The translations under genes and the position numbers were made by a program. From contig NZ_SLWU01000010.1 in the NCBI RefSeq assembly GCF_004345675.1, forward strand, positions 25,297 through 89,296: DNA of 64,000 nucleotides. The letters run 5' to 3'. The notes under the pieces were generated by a model, which ran no database searches, was not told the DNA's origin, and worked only from the letters and a program-made list of their open reading frames with translations. Position 1 is the stretch's first letter. Each line of letters opens with the position of its first letter. The stretch comes from Caldanaerobacter subterraneus. Its GTDB lineage: Bacteria; Bacillota; Thermoanaerobacteria; Thermoanaerobacterales; Thermoanaerobacteraceae. Shown here piece by piece: positions 25,212 through 35,505 of this stretch.

Positions 25212-26180
25212 TTACCCTTTTTCGTAAATTTTAGGAATACCTTCTAAAAATTCTTTTATTTCTTTATAACTTTCCATTTTAAATACTGCTTCTCTCATTC
25301 GTGCACTGCCTGGAAGGCCTTTTAAATACCAAGCGATGTGCTTTCTCATTTCTACCACACCTGTTCTTTCACCTTTATACTCAACCATCATAGTAAGATG
25401 CCTTATCATAAGGTCTACTTTTTCCTTTATTGTAGGTTCAGGCAAAAGTTCACCCGTTTTAAGATAATGGACAGTCCTTTTAAATATCCACGGATTGCCC
25501 TGGGCTCCTCTCCCAATCATTACGGCATCGCAACCTGTTTCATCAAGCATTCTTTTTGCATCTTCTGGCGTAAATATATCTCCATTGCCTATTACAGGTA
25601 TCTTTACGCTTTCCTTGACTTTTTTAATTATCTCCCAGTCAGCTTTTCCTGAATAAAACTGTTCTCTTGTCCTCCCGTGTACCGCTACAGCTTTAATGCC
25701 TACTCTCTCAGCAATTTGTGCAATCTCTACTGCATTTACATTATTATCATTCCATCCTTTTCTTATTTTTACAGTTACTGGTTTATATGAAGCCTTTACC
25801 ACCGCCTCCATCACTTTTTCAGCCAAATCCGGTTTTAACATTAAAGCTGCTCCATCTCCATTTTTTACTATCTTTGGAGTAGGGCATCCCATGTTTATAT
25901 CAATGATTAACGCTTTGCTTTCATTCAACCTTCTTGCAATCTCTCCCATAATCTCGGGGTCAGAGCCAAATATCTGAATGGCTACTTTTTCCCCATCGTC
26001 AATATCCAAAAGTGCCTTTGTATTTTCACTCCCATAGTAAAGCCCTTTAGCGCTTACCATTTCAGTATAAGTAAGTCCTGCACCCATTTCCTGACATATC
26101 AATCTGAACGGCTTATCTGTAACTCCTGCCATAGGTGATAAAAATACGTTATTTTCTAAAACTACATCCCCTATTTTCAA
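25212..26180 (-). CDS. dus: tRNA-dihydrouridine synthase (DusB type)
   Basis: About 322 residues: an FMN-binding TIM barrel that reduces uridines in tRNA. Motifs are [40 protein letters not shown], catalytic Cys in [36 protein letters not shown] and [13 protein letters not shown]. The TTG at 26180 matches the usual family N-terminus ([17 protein letters not shown]) with AAAGGGG upstream. ATG 26216 is an alternative but has no ribosome site. The short interval after the large nucleotidase gene contains that gene's terminator. Confidence 0.92.
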   Translation of the reverse strand: MKIGDVVLENNVFLSPMAGVTDKPFRLICQEMGAGLTYTEMVSAKGLYYGSENTKALLDIDDGEKVAIQIFGSDPEIMGEIARRLNESKALIIDINMGCPTPKIVKNGDGAALMLKPDLAEKVMEAVVKASYKPVTVKIRKGWNDNNVNAVEIAQIAERVGIKAVAVHGRTREQFYSGKADWEIIKKVKESVKIPVIGNGDIFTPEDAKRMLDETGCDAVMIGRGAQGNPWIFKRTVHYLKTGELLPEPTIKEKVDLMIRHLTMMVEYKGERTGVVEMRKHIAWYLKGLPGSARMREAVFKMESYKEIKEFLEGIPKIYEKG

Positions 26181-26247
26181 CAGAGCTTCAACCCCTTTAA
26201 CGAATGTTTCCTTCATATATTCTATCATATTTTGATACAAAAATAAT

Positions 26248-26271
26248 AAGGGAGTGGAAAACCACTCCCTT
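26248..26271 (-). terminator. Terminator of the 5'-nucleotidase gene
   Basis: AAGGGAGTGG and CCACTCCCTT pair with an AAAA loop. On the minus strand the stem runs into TTATTATTTTT. Confidence 0.88.
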
Positions 26272-26275
26272 TAGT

Positions 26276-29200
26276 TTATTTTGTATATTTTGCATATACA
26301 TATCCAAATCCGCCATTGTAGAGTACTTGATACCATCCGTTGTACTCTCCAACCACTTTAAGCTCCGTTCCGTATGGCACTGCTCCTATCTTTCTCGCAT
26401 TGATAGAATTGTTTACTCTTACATTTAGTCCACTCTTAGCAGTGACCTTAACAGCTTTTAGCACAACAACATTTGACGGATTCGGAGTTGCAGCAACATA
26501 CTTGCTGTAAATATATCCTGTCTTTCCGTTGTAGTTAATCTTATACCAGCCATTTACTTCTTCAAGCAGTGTAACAACTTTACCTGCAGGAAGCACTCCT
26601 ATTACCTTATATCCAAGCCCTGCGCCTTCTCTCACATTAAGTGCTGATGCTGTGACAATTCCGTAATTGTAAACTGGCTGAGAAGCTGTCTGTTGTTCTG
26701 TCTGCTGTGATGGCTGAGTTGTACCCTGGCTTACTTCTGCTTCTTCCTGTACTGGCGTCGTTGAGATGTACCAATCGCTCTCAACCACAGGGCTTATCGT
26801 GCCGTGCTCCTGTATATATCTTATCATCAAATTCCTTACCTGTCCGTCATCACCATATACTTTTGCAGAGTCAAACACAACTTCTGGATTCGTTATTCCA
26901 GCAGCCTGCATAAATCCACCGCCACCGTTGAACCTGTAGTTATTTATTGCGACAGTGAATACATCATCATCTTTTACAAGTTTGCCATTTACTTTGAGGT
27001 TTTTGATTCTGTGTCCTGCCGGCTGTGTCAAATCTATCACATAGCTTGCACCGTACAGCTGGTCGAGGTTGTAATCAGGTATATTGAGTGTCGGATCTTT
27101 TGTTATTGGATCATTTGGTGAAGACACTTGTTTGTAATACCTTGCTGACCACTCCAACCAAGCCTTTAACTGCTTTCCAGTCATCTTTATTCCATAGAGG
27201 TAGTTCTCATAAACATACACGCCCATTATATCCTGTATAGTGATGTCACCTTTTAATATCTTAGCTGAGCTGCTCAAAGGTGCTGCAATTGAGAGGTCTG
27301 TCTTTGCATAGTATTTCTGCACTTTGTTTATAAGGTCCATTATTGCTGTAGGCTTTATTGTTTGTTCTGTGCCCAAGAAATCGCCTGTTGCAACCCCAAT
27401 CTTTGTGCCAATGTATTTTAATGTAGCATCGTGATATGGCTGTGCCAAGTTTATTATCTCAGGGTCTGCCTGTATTGAATCGTCCATTTTTATTGTAGTG
27501 CTCCATTTGTCTGCAATTACCCATTTGCCCTGATCGTTCTTTGTGATATCAAAGTATATCTGTGATACATATTCACCCCACTTGCGAGGCTGTGTAACTA
27601 TTACAGTCTGTCCTGATGGATTCTTGTAGTTATGCTGCGGTATATTAACATGAGTATGCCCTGCAACTATTGCATCTATTCCATCGACATTCGTTGCCAC
27701 TGCAATTACCTGGTTTTCTGGTATTATGTCTGTTGGTTTTTCTTCACCAGAGTGCATTGTGACCACTACAATATCTGCCCCTGCTTCTCTTAATTTTGGC
27801 ACCCATTTCTTAGCTTCATCTACAAGGTCATTGAAGTGAAGTCCTGCGTAATTTTCTTTGTTTTCCCATGCAGGTATCATCTTAGTTGTTAGTCCCAGGA
27901 TACCTACTCTGACAGGTCCTTGAGGTGTATTAAATGTTTTGATGTAATAAGCGTCTACATAATTTGTTCCATCATCTTTGTAGGTATTAGCAGAAAGAAC
28001 ATGTATTCCTTCGTTTCTCATATCCTTTATTACTCTGTTTAATACTTCAAGTCCATAGTTAAACTCGTGGTTTCCTAATGTCCAAGTATCATACTTCATT
28101 GCGCCCATCACTTTTGCAAGTGGATACTCTGTCTTCGTGTCTATCTTGTTATAGTAGTAAGATAATGGTGTACCCTGTATTGTATCTCCATTGTCAACAA
28201 GCACTACATAAGGATACTTTTCTCTCACTTGCTTTACATAAGTTGAAACTTTTGCCAATCCTCTGTTAGCAGGCTTAGCCGTGTTGTAATCCCATGGGAA
28301 TATATTGCCATGTATATCAGATGTAGCAAGAACTGTGATTAATGTACCCTCTTTTGTAGCAGGAGCAATTCTTCCGTCTATTACTGAAGTTATTGTCCCC
28401 TGCTCTTTTACTGCTTCAATGAAAGCATCTCTTACAAGTTTGTAAGTATCGACATAGCTCTTCTTTACCTCAGGGTCAGTAAATCCTGTAAAACCGTCTC
28501 CACCTGTACCCATAAAATTATTTGTAGCAACAAGGTAGGACTTATTCATGTCTATAGGTGTACCGTCAGATTTTCTCATGTCAAATACTCTGTGCATTGA
28601 AGGCCTGGTGGGGTCGTATTTGAAGGAAAGTCCTGCAACCTGTATACCCTTTCCTCCGTCTTGAACTGCCTGTTCAAGAATTGTCTTAATCTGAGCACCT
28701 GTCATCTTCATCGTAACTATTGTGTTATCAAAAGGCATTAACTGATACATCATTCCAACGGTTATATCGCCTTTTGGAATGTCAATCCTAAGGCCACCGT
28801 TATTGGCAAATCCAAAATCTGCATTGACTGCCTTCCTTGTCACTTCAGCTGCCCAGTTACCAAGCAATGAATCCCCATAGGGTTTAGCACTCTGAGTTCT
28901 TGTCAAATCTATTGCCGCTTTGCCTATAACTTCATTAAATATAGGTCCTACATCTTCATTGGCTTTGTCAACTATTGCCTGTACCTCTGGGTCAATATAC
29001 TTAGGGTCTATATTTGGTGTGGAATAAATCTTAGTAAGGTCAATGTATTGCATGTCACCAGCTGTGACAGTTCCATCTTCATTAACTGTAATCTTCAGGT
29101 GAATAATTCCCTTCCCGTAATTTGCAGCAACTCCAACTGGTATTCCGTTAACCCTTGTAGTAACTATAGTATGAGTATGTCCGCCAAATATAGCATCTAC

Positions 29201-29965
29201 ACCTTTTACCTGTTTTGCAAAGTCTATGAGGTTGCCAGTTACATTTCCAGAGCTATCTTTATATGCTCCCATGTGAGCCAAAACCACAACAATCTTTACA
29301 CCTTGCTGTCTTAGCTGCTGTGCAAGGTCATTTACAATTGGCACAGGGTCTTTAAAATCTACATTTTGTATAAATGCCGGCATTATTATAGTGGGGAATT
29401 CCTTGTTGTCTACAATACCTATTATTCCAATCTTTACTCCATCTCTTTCAATAACAACATATGGTTTTACATAGCTCACTGGCTTGCCTGTGGTTTTGTC
29501 ATACACGTTTGCAGCAAGAACTGGAATTGTGGAATTCTTCAAAGTAGCATTCTGCGTGTCAATTACTGACTCAATACCCCAGTCATACTCATGATTGCCA
29601 AGAGCCATTGCATCAAATCCGATGTTTTTCATCATCTCAATGACTGGCTTGCCCCTTAGCACATTAGAAAGTGGCGTTCCTTGGAACATATCCCCGCCGG
29701 ACAAAATCACTGTTCTGTCGGGGTTTTGTGCTTTTATGTCTTTAATTTGTTTTGCCATTACAGCTGCTATCTGCTGCTTGTACAAAGTGCCATCAGATGT
29801 CTTACCATCATTTTGTAGGTAACCGTGGAAGTCTGTTACTTCAATGAAATCGAAGGTCTTGGAGGTTGCAGCAAATGCGATTTGTGGCACTGACGGGAAA
29901 ATGAGGCTAAAAATCAATAGAGCTGCAACCAGAATGGAAAGAAGACGTGACCTTTGACTAAACAT
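26276..29965 (-). CDS. Secreted double-module 5'-nucleotidase / 2',3'-cyclic phosphodiesterase with SH3b repeats
   Basis: A 1229-residue secreted protein. A signal peptide is cleaved near residue 32 (IAFA). Two UshA-type modules follow. Module 1 (~36-545) has TDFHG, GGDMFQGTPLS, LGNHEYDWG and GHTHTIV metal motifs. Module 2 (~545-1075) has TSDIHG, DNGDTIQGTPLS, LGNHEFNYG and GHTHVNIP. A Gln/Thr-rich linker leads to two SH3b repeats (~1105-1165 and ~1175-1229), each with ALNVR/GLNVR and GWY...GYIY/GYVY, likely binding the cell wall. ATG 29965 has GGGAGG upstream. A PHO-box array precedes it, so it probably releases phosphate from external nucleotides during starvation. Confidence 0.95.
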   Translation of the reverse strand: MFSQRSRLLSILVAALLIFSLIFPSVPQIAFAATSKTFDFIEVTDFHGYLQNDGKTSDGTLYKQQIAAVMAKQIKDIKAQNPDRTVILSGGDMFQGTPLSNVLRGKPVIEMMKNIGFDAMALGNHEYDWGIESVIDTQNATLKNSTIPVLAANVYDKTTGKPVSYVKPYVVIERDGVKIGIIGIVDNKEFPTIIMPAFIQNVDFKDPVPIVNDLAQQLRQQGVKIVVVLAHMGAYKDSSGNVTGNLIDFAKQVKGVDAIFGGHTHTIVTTRVNGIPVGVAANYGKGIIHLKITVNEDGTVTAGDMQYIDLTKIYSTPNIDPKYIDPEVQAIVDKANEDVGPIFNEVIGKAAIDLTRTQSAKPYGDSLLGNWAAEVTRKAVNADFGFANNGGLRIDIPKGDITVGMMYQLMPFDNTIVTMKMTGAQIKTILEQAVQDGGKGIQVAGLSFKYDPTRPSMHRVFDMRKSDGTPIDMNKSYLVATNNFMGTGGDGFTGFTDPEVKKSYVDTYKLVRDAFIEAVKEQGTITSVIDGRIAPATKEGTLITVLATSDIHGNIFPWDYNTAKPANRGLAKVSTYVKQVREKYPYVVLVDNGDTIQGTPLSYYYNKIDTKTEYPLAKVMGAMKYDTWTLGNHEFNYGLEVLNRVIKDMRNEGIHVLSANTYKDDGTNYVDAYYIKTFNTPQGPVRVGILGLTTKMIPAWENKENYAGLHFNDLVDEAKKWVPKLREAGADIVVVTMHSGEEKPTDIIPENQVIAVATNVDGIDAIVAGHTHVNIPQHNYKNPSGQTVIVTQPRKWGEYVSQIYFDITKNDQGKWVIADKWSTTIKMDDSIQADPEIINLAQPYHDATLKYIGTKIGVATGDFLGTEQTIKPTAIMDLINKVQKYYAKTDLSIAAPLSSSAKILKGDITIQDIMGVYVYENYLYGIKMTGKQLKAWLEWSARYYKQVSSPNDPITKDPTLNIPDYNLDQLYGASYVIDLTQPAGHRIKNLKVNGKLVKDDDVFTVAINNYRFNGGGGFMQAAGITNPEVVFDSAKVYGDDGQVRNLMIRYIQEHGTISPVVESDWYISTTPVQEEAEVSQGTTQPSQQTEQQTASQPVYNYGIVTASALNVREGAGLGYKVIGVLPAGKVVTLLEEVNGWYKINYNGKTGYIYSKYVAATPNPSNVVVLKAVKVTAKSGLNVRVNNSINARKIGAVPYGTELKVVGEYNGWYQVLYNGGFGYVYAKYTK

Positions 29966-30027
29966 TTACATCCTCCCTTTACTTTTAGAATGTGGGTTAA
30001 AAAATGTGAAAATCTAGAACTGTTTTA

Positions 30028-30081
30028 AGTATAACAAAAAAGTGTTAAATTGAAGTTAAACTAGTATTAATTTTGTGTAAA
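30028..30081 (-). promoter_or_regulatory. PHO box array and promoter of the 5'-nucleotidase gene
   Basis: On the minus strand four hexamers occur with exact 5-base gaps: TTTACA (30076-30081), TTAATA (30065-30070), TTAACT (30054-30059) and TTAACA (30043-30048). This equals the Bacillus PhoP box pattern TT(A/T/C)ACA with 11-base period. A -10-like TATACT at 30028-30033 follows, so the array covers the -35, as in PhoP-activated promoters. The rest of 29966-30241 shows no gene. Confidence 0.85.
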
Positions 30082-30241
30082 TTAAATCATACATCAGATG
30101 TCAGACAAGCTTTGATTTAATTATATAAAACACTTCTTTTGCCTTTCAATTTTGATATAGCGCAATTTTGCAAGAACTTTTTGGCCTTTGCTCTTATTTT
30201 CTCCCAATTTTATACGTTTTCTCTCTCTTGTAAACATTTTT

Positions 30242-30275
30242 AAGGGCATTTTGTGCCTTATCACAAAACGCCCTT
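30242..30275 (-). terminator. Terminator hairpin after mtlD
   Basis: AAGGGCATTTTGTG pairs with CACAAAACGCCCTT (one mismatch), with a loop of about six bases, ending just before the mtlD stop at 30277. The T run on the minus strand is short. Confidence 0.75.
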
Positions 30276-30276
30276 T

Positions 30277-31446
30277 TTATATTAATTTTCCTTTTAGCTC
30301 AAAGTACCTTTTCTCTATCTCTTCTACTAAATCACTTTCCTCTTCAAGTCCTGTAATAACACTTACAGCCTTTTTTATACCAAATTGTTCTACATATTCT
30401 CTCACTTTAACGGCCTGTGTGTCTTCTTTGTAGTCAAATAAAAGCCCAGCAGCAATTCCATAGAGGATAAAGTTTGGCGTAATTCCAACTTCACTGCAAA
30501 GCTTTAAAGGTGCAATTAATCTATCTTCTGATGAAAGCTTTCTCAAAGGTTCCCTCCCTACTCTTGTAACCTCATCTTGTAAATATGGATTTTCAAACCT
30601 TTTAATCACTTTTTCTGCATAGGCCATAAGAGATTCTTTATCTACATCATATTTTTTAGAAAGAGCAGTAGATATTTCTTCCTGCATTCCTTTCACTACG
30701 GCTCTTATGCTTTCCTCCTTTATAGCCTGATGAATATACGTATAGCCTTTTAAATAGCCCAAATAAGCCGTTGTAGCATGAGCCCCATTTAACAAAAATA
30801 ATTTCCTTTCTATATAAGGCTTTAAATCGTCTACTAATTCTGCCCCCTCTATTTTTAGATTCCCCTTCACATTATTCTTTTCAATATCCCATTCAAAAAA
30901 CTCTTCTACTGCCACATCCACAGGAAGTTCCTTATCAACTTTAACCGCTGGAACAATTCTATCAACTGCCGTATTGGGAAAACCGACTTTTAGATTGAGA
31001 TAAGAAATAAAATCGTCGCTTTCCCCTTTTACTACGCTCTCTTTTAAAACATCAGTAGCAAAAAGAGCATTTTCACAAGCCATTATGTTAAGATATTTTT
31101 CACTTTTTTCTTTTCTCGCCTTTAAGTATTTCTTTAACCTTTCACCAATGGAAGAAAGGTTTGAAACACCTACAGAAGTAGTAACCACATCTGCTTCTAA
31201 AAAAGCATCAAGCACTTTATCCTCTTCTTCTAAATGCAAGGCTTTGACTCCTCTTACTTCTTCTTTTTCCACAGGGTCTTTCAGAATAATGACATTATAC
31301 CTCTGGTACTTATTAATATTATCTACAATTTCTTTTGAAATATCTACAAAGGTAACTTCATATCCGGATTTATTAAGTAAATATCCAATAAATCCTCTCC
31401 CTATATTGCCTGCTCCAAAGTGAAGCGCCTTCGGCATTTTACTCAT
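30277..31446 (-). CDS. mtlD: Mannitol-1-phosphate 5-dehydrogenase
   Basis: A 389-residue NAD-dependent enzyme oxidising mannitol 1-phosphate to fructose 6-phosphate. N-terminal [30 protein letters not shown] is the dinucleotide-binding fold of the polyol family, and the KxxxxNxxH-type active-site region shows as [25 protein letters not shown] 31446 has GGAG seven bases upstream and overlaps mtlF by eight bases; ATG 31437 is also possible. It is last in the mtlA-mtlR-mtlF-mtlD operon. Confidence 0.95.
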   Translation of the reverse strand: MSKMPKALHFGAGNIGRGFIGYLLNKSGYEVTFVDISKEIVDNINKYQRYNVIILKDPVEKEEVRGVKALHLEEEDKVLDAFLEADVVTTSVGVSNLSSIGERLKKYLKARKEKSEKYLNIMACENALFATDVLKESVVKGESDDFISYLNLKVGFPNTAVDRIVPAVKVDKELPVDVAVEEFFEWDIEKNNVKGNLKIEGAELVDDLKPYIERKLFLLNGAHATTAYLGYLKGYTYIHQAIKEESIRAVVKGMQEEISTALSKKYDVDKESLMAYAEKVIKRFENPYLQDEVTRVGREPLRKLSSEDRLIAPLKLCSEVGITPNFILYGIAAGLLFDYKEDTQAVKVREYVEQFGIKKAVSVITGLEEESDLVEEIEKRYFELKGKLI

Positions 31447-31879
31447 CACCTTTCTCCAGGATTTCTATTATCTCCTGTGGAGTCTTTGCATTTTTGAGCT
31501 TTTCTACATTTTCTTCGTACTGGCATGTCAAAGCTATCTTTGAAAGAATGTTAAGATGCTCATCTCCTTTACCTGCAATTCCTATCACAATATAGGCCCT
31601 GTTGCCATCTCCAAAATCCACCCCATCGGGATACTGAGCTATGACTATCCCCGATTTTTTGATGTATTTGACATATTCAGAAACCCCATGAGGTATAGCT
31701 ACCCCATTTCCTATATAAGTCGTTATGTCTTCTTCTCTTTTCTTCATACCTTCGATATACTCTTTTTCAACATAGCCGTTTTCAACAAGGAGATTCCCTA
31801 CCCTTTCAATAGCCTCTATTTTAGACTCTGAAGGAAGGTTTAAAAGTATGTTCTTTTCATTGAGTATTTCTCTGTCCAT
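31439..31879 (-). CDS. mtlF: PTS mannitol-specific EIIA component
   Basis: A 146-residue EIIA of the fructose/mannitol family. The phosphorylated His is His64 in [14 protein letters not shown]. The second family motif [36 protein letters not shown] is complete. It receives phosphate from HPr and passes it to the EIIB domain of MtlA. ATG 31879 lies 11 bases after the mtlR stop. Confidence 0.95.
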   Translation of the reverse strand: MDREILNEKNILLNLPSESKIEAIERVGNLLVENGYVEKEYIEGMKKREEDITTYIGNGVAIPHGVSEYVKYIKKSGIVIAQYPDGVDFGDGNRAYIVIGIAGKGDEHLNILSKIALTCQYEENVEKLKNAKTPQEIIEILEKGDE

Positions 31880-31890
31880 GACTTCGCCTC

Positions 31891-33912
31891 CTATGCCTCA
31901 TTTAATATTTTCACCAAAGCATTTCTTACATCTTTTACATCCCCAAGCCTTAAAATCTCACTAAAATTTTTGTCCTCAATCAAAGAAATGCTCACCTTTC
32001 CTAACATCTCTAGTATATCACTTTTCTCTGTCTTACGCGCCAGCATAACCAAAAAAGTATCCACTTCTTCGTAGGCAAACCCTACGCTTTGAAGTTTCAA
32101 AGGGCTTTTCACCTTGTAAACTCCAAGAAAAGGAAGTACCATTTTATCACTTCGAGTGTGCAAAAGGGCAATTCGAGTACCAGGTATAACCACATTGCTC
32201 ATTGCTTCCCTCTTAAGGAGAAGCTCTTTTATTTCTTCAGCATCTTCAGCAAGCATGGATTTTGACAGGTCTTGCCCAATTAGCTCTATCAGTCTTTCTG
32301 TGCTATCAGCTTCTACTTCTTCTATTTTAAAATTTCTCAATATTTCATCTGCTACTTCAAAATTCTCTTCTACCTTTACTTTAGCCTCAAACTGCCCATC
32401 TTTCTGTTCCACTTTTTCGACAAGATTTTGTATATAATCTCTTATCTTCTCTTCATCTTCTTCTGTCAAAAAAGGAGATACAATTATTACTTTTGAATCT
32501 GCCTCTTCCAATCTTATAGTAGAAACTATCAAATCGTATTCCTGATACTTCCTCTTGAATTCCCAAATAGTTCCTATATTTAACTGGTTAATCTCTTTAA
32601 ACTTGTTTTTCAATTTAGCAGAAAGTATTCGGGCAGTTCCAATTCCATTAGGGCAAATCACCATAACTTTAAGCTTCTTGGCCATTTCCTTTTGCCTTTC
32701 AATAGCCGCCCCTATGTGCATTGTAATGTATCCGATCTCTTCTTCTGGTACTATGATGTTGTACTTTGAAAAAACTATTTTACAGGCTCTTTCCACCGCA
32801 CTGAACAAATCTTTATAATAGCTTTTAATCTCCTCTATCAAAGGATTTGAAGCAACAAGACCCATCCTCAACCTGTAAAAAGCTGGTTCTAGATGCTGTG
32901 CTAACCCTAAAAGAAGCTGCTCATCGCAGCGTATATTTACATTGAAAATCCTTGAAACTTCCTCTACGACCTCTTTTGACAGCTCCTCCAGAGTAATGCC
33001 CAATTCTTCAAACCTATGCTGCTTGTACACATACTTTTTTGGGCTCAAGTGAATAGCTAAATATGCTATTTCTGACTCTGGCAGGTAGAAATCTTCCTCT
33101 TCAAGGATTTTTTCAACTTTCTTCATAAAATTGAACTCTTCTGACTGTAATATATCATTTATAAATTCTCTATCAAGTTCAATGGCCTTTCCTTCTTTGC
33201 TTCTGTAGATTGAAAGAAGTATATGAACAAACATGCCAAAATAATTTAAATCAGGCAGTTCTTCGTATACGGCTTCTTTAACCCTTTCACAGATACTTTT
33301 TACTTTTTCTACTAAATCTTTGCCAAATACTGAATCAAAAAAGGCTTTGAAGTACTTCCCTTTTTCTTCATCGTAAATAAATTGCAGCAGGTCTTCCATT
33401 GGCGTATAATTGTAAAATAGCTCTATAATGGCATTTCTTCTATCAACTTCACCGCCCTCTACTTTTATCCCATATCCTCTTCTTCTTATAAGATTAAGCT
33501 TTCTCATCCTAAGCCACTCTTCAATTTTATCGAGGTAAAGGCTTATTGTGCCTTCAACCACATTAAACTGATAGCTGAAATAGCCAGCTTTAATGGGTTC
33601 ATCAGAAAGAAGAAGCTGAAGAGTCATCAAAACCTGCCTTTGATCAGGTGTTAAAAGCCATTGGAGAGGAATGGCGCCCAAAGAGCTGTAAACCCTTTTG
33701 AGCGTCTTTTCCTCTCCTTCTATGAATATCTTTCTCCCCTGTTCTACAATTTTTACATTAAAATCCCTTAAGCGTTCGTTTATTAATGCCACTTCTCTTG
33801 ATACAGTTCTTTCACTGACATCCATAAGATTGGCAAGGTCAGCTATTTCAAATGGTCCCTTTTCTATTAAATTTTTAAGGATAAACTTCTGCCTTACACT
33901 CAAATCTTCCAT
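31891..33912 (-). CDS. mtlR: Mannitol operon activator MtlR (PRD-containing, BglG/DeoR-type)
   Basis: A 673-residue regulator: N-terminal HTH (FILKNLIEKGPFEIADLANLMDVSERTVSREVALIN), two PTS regulation domains with conserved His (LNYFGMFVHILLSIYR, AYLAIHLSP, GLAQHLEPAFYRLR, GYITMHIGAAIERQ), an EIIB-Gat-like domain (VMVICPNGIGTARILSAKLKNKF) and a C-terminal EIIA-like domain (IALLHTRSDKMVLPFLG). This is the MtlR layout of thermophilic bacilli, where phosphorylation sets activity. The start is ATG 33912; ATG 33924 is an alternative with no better ribosome site. Confidence 0.93.
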   Translation of the reverse strand: MEDLSVRQKFILKNLIEKGPFEIADLANLMDVSERTVSREVALINERLRDFNVKIVEQGRKIFIEGEEKTLKRVYSSLGAIPLQWLLTPDQRQVLMTLQLLLSDEPIKAGYFSYQFNVVEGTISLYLDKIEEWLRMRKLNLIRRRGYGIKVEGGEVDRRNAIIELFYNYTPMEDLLQFIYDEEKGKYFKAFFDSVFGKDLVEKVKSICERVKEAVYEELPDLNYFGMFVHILLSIYRSKEGKAIELDREFINDILQSEEFNFMKKVEKILEEEDFYLPESEIAYLAIHLSPKKYVYKQHRFEELGITLEELSKEVVEEVSRIFNVNIRCDEQLLLGLAQHLEPAFYRLRMGLVASNPLIEEIKSYYKDLFSAVERACKIVFSKYNIIVPEEEIGYITMHIGAAIERQKEMAKKLKVMVICPNGIGTARILSAKLKNKFKEINQLNIGTIWEFKRKYQEYDLIVSTIRLEEADSKVIIVSPFLTEEDEEKIRDYIQNLVEKVEQKDGQFEAKVKVEENFEVADEILRNFKIEEVEADSTERLIELIGQDLSKSMLAEDAEEIKELLLKREAMSNVVIPGTRIALLHTRSDKMVLPFLGVYKVKSPLKLQSVGFAYEEVDTFLVMLARKTEKSDILEMLGKVSISLIEDKNFSEILRLGDVKDVRNALVKILNEA

Positions 33913-33927
33913 GGCTTTCACCATCAG

Positions 33928-35361
33928 CTATTTTTTAAGGCTTTTTACAAATTCGTCATACACGGTATTGTCAAGGAAATTCTTCACTGTCACAATCTTA
34001 GCATGGGGCACAACCTGGGCTGCTCTTTCTGCCAGATTCTCCTGTGTGAATACTACATCCGCTTCTTTTGGTATCTGATTTACAGCTGAGTGCTTCACCT
34101 GTATGTCAAAACCGGCTTCTTTGAGCTTCTTTCTCAAGATAGTTTCTCCCATAGCTGAAGAGCCCATACCTGCATCGCAGGCAAAAACTATGAGTTTGGG
34201 AAGTGTATCCATTTTCACTTCTGGTTTTGGCATTTCAACTTTTTCACCTTTGCTCTGGGCCTTGAGACCACTTACTATTGAACGTGCAAAACTCATGCTC
34301 TCCGCTGACATGCTCTCTTCGCTTGCCCTCTTTACAATAGGTGAAGCTATCAAGAAGGAAACCAGAGCTCCTACTGCTATACCTGCAAGTACAGGAAGTA
34401 ATCCGCCTTTTGGAGCCATAGCTATTTCTGCAAATATGCTGCCAGGTGAAGGAGTTGCCACAAGTCCTGCTTTTGTGAGAACAAATGTTGCATCTGCAGC
34501 CATTCCGCCGCCTATGACAGCGAGAAGCAATGCAGGGTTCATTAAAACATACGGGAAGTATATTTCATGTATTCCACCAAAGAAGTGGATTATTATGGCG
34601 CCAGGAGCTGACTGTTTTGCGTCTCCCTTTCCAAAGAGCCAGTATGCCAAAAGCACTCCCAAACCTGGGCCTGGGTTTGTTTCAAGAAGGAAGAATATAG
34701 ACTTTCCAAATTCTTTTACCTGTGCTACTCCAAGAGGAGCCAGTATACCGTGGTTTATGGCATTGTTCAGAAAGAGAACTTTTCCAGGTTCAATGAACAA
34801 CGCTATCAAAGGAAGTAATCCTTTGTCTGTAACCCACTGGGCAGCAGCACCAAGTCCAAGTGAGATAGCGTTCATAACAGGCTCTACGAATAAAAACGCT
34901 AAAATTGCCAAAATCCCTCCTAAAATTCCTGCTGAGAAGTTATTCACAAGCATTTCAAATCCGGCTGGTACTTTGCCTTCCACCGTTTCGTCAAATTTTT
35001 TGATTACATATCCTCCTAAAGGTCCCATTATCATAGCACCAATGAACATAGGCACAGAAGAACCTATAGCTACACCAGCTGTGGCAACAGCTCCAACAAC
35101 TCCACCTCTTACATCGTACACAAGTTTACCGCCTGTATAACCTATCAATATAGGCAAGAGGTACATTATCATGGGACCGACCAACTTAGCTAAGTGTTCG
35201 TTCGGAACCCATCCTGTCGGTATAAAGAATGCAGTGATAAGTCCCCATGCTATAAATGCGCCAATATTAGGTATTACCATTCCTGCCAAGAAGCCACCCA
35301 GTCTCTGTAATTTTACTCTTAGGCTTCCACCTTTTGTAGTAATCGCATTCACATTTTGCAT
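33928..35361 (-). CDS. mtlA: PTS mannitol-specific EIICB component
   Basis: A 477-residue membrane permease. The EIIC part (~1-340) has the mannitol-family [23 protein letters not shown] and the [18 protein letters not shown] motif that forms the sugar site. The EIIB domain carries phosphocysteine Cys394 in [18 protein letters not shown] is absent here and supplied by mtlF. ATG 35361 has GGAGGG upstream. It imports and phosphorylates mannitol to mannitol 1-phosphate for MtlD. Confidence 0.95.
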   Translation of the reverse strand: MQNVNAITTKGGSLRVKLQRLGGFLAGMVIPNIGAFIAWGLITAFFIPTGWVPNEHLAKLVGPMIMYLLPILIGYTGGKLVYDVRGGVVGAVATAGVAIGSSVPMFIGAMIMGPLGGYVIKKFDETVEGKVPAGFEMLVNNFSAGILGGILAILAFLFVEPVMNAISLGLGAAAQWVTDKGLLPLIALFIEPGKVLFLNNAINHGILAPLGVAQVKEFGKSIFFLLETNPGPGLGVLLAYWLFGKGDAKQSAPGAIIIHFFGGIHEIYFPYVLMNPALLLAVIGGGMAADATFVLTKAGLVATPSPGSIFAEIAMAPKGGLLPVLAGIAVGALVSFLIASPIVKRASEESMSAESMSFARSIVSGLKAQSKGEKVEMPKPEVKMDTLPKLIVFACDAGMGSSAMGETILRKKLKEAGFDIQVKHSAVNQIPKEADVVFTQENLAERAAQVVPHAKIVTVKNFLDNTVYDEFVKSLKK

Positions 35362-35399
35362 ACCTTTTCCCTCCTTCTTTCAAAAACTTTTTTAACTAT

Positions 35400-35468
35400 A
35401 TTGTAATCCCCCTTCTTTTTTTATGCAATTAAAAGAAACTCAGTCTTGTCATTCGTTTTCTATGACAA
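35400..35468 (-). promoter_or_regulatory. mtlA promoter and MtlR-like inverted repeat
   Basis: On the minus strand TTGCAT (35423-35428) and TACAAT (35400-35405) lie 17 bases apart. Just upstream, TTGTCAT (35446-35452) and ATGACAA (35462-35468) form an inverted repeat. The arms match the Geobacillus MtlR site TTGNCACAN4TGTGNCAA, but the total length is three bases longer. This fits activation by MtlR from directly upstream of the -35. Confidence 0.7.
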
Positions 35469-35484
35469 AATTGAAAAAAGAAAA

Positions 35485-35505
35485 AACCCCGGGAAAACCG
35501 GGGTT
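35485..35505 (-). terminator. Terminator of the cellobiose PTS operon
   Basis: AACCCCGG and CCGGGGTT pair with a five-base loop. On the minus strand the stem is followed by TTTTCTTTTTT. It lies directly after the GH1 stop and separates this operon from mtlA. Confidence 0.93.

Noticed and set aside
34103..35140. A 345-codon plus-strand open frame opposite mtlA
   Set aside because: It is a shadow of the mtlA coding frame, has low-complexity composition and no ribosome site, and the minus-strand product is an unambiguous PTS permease.
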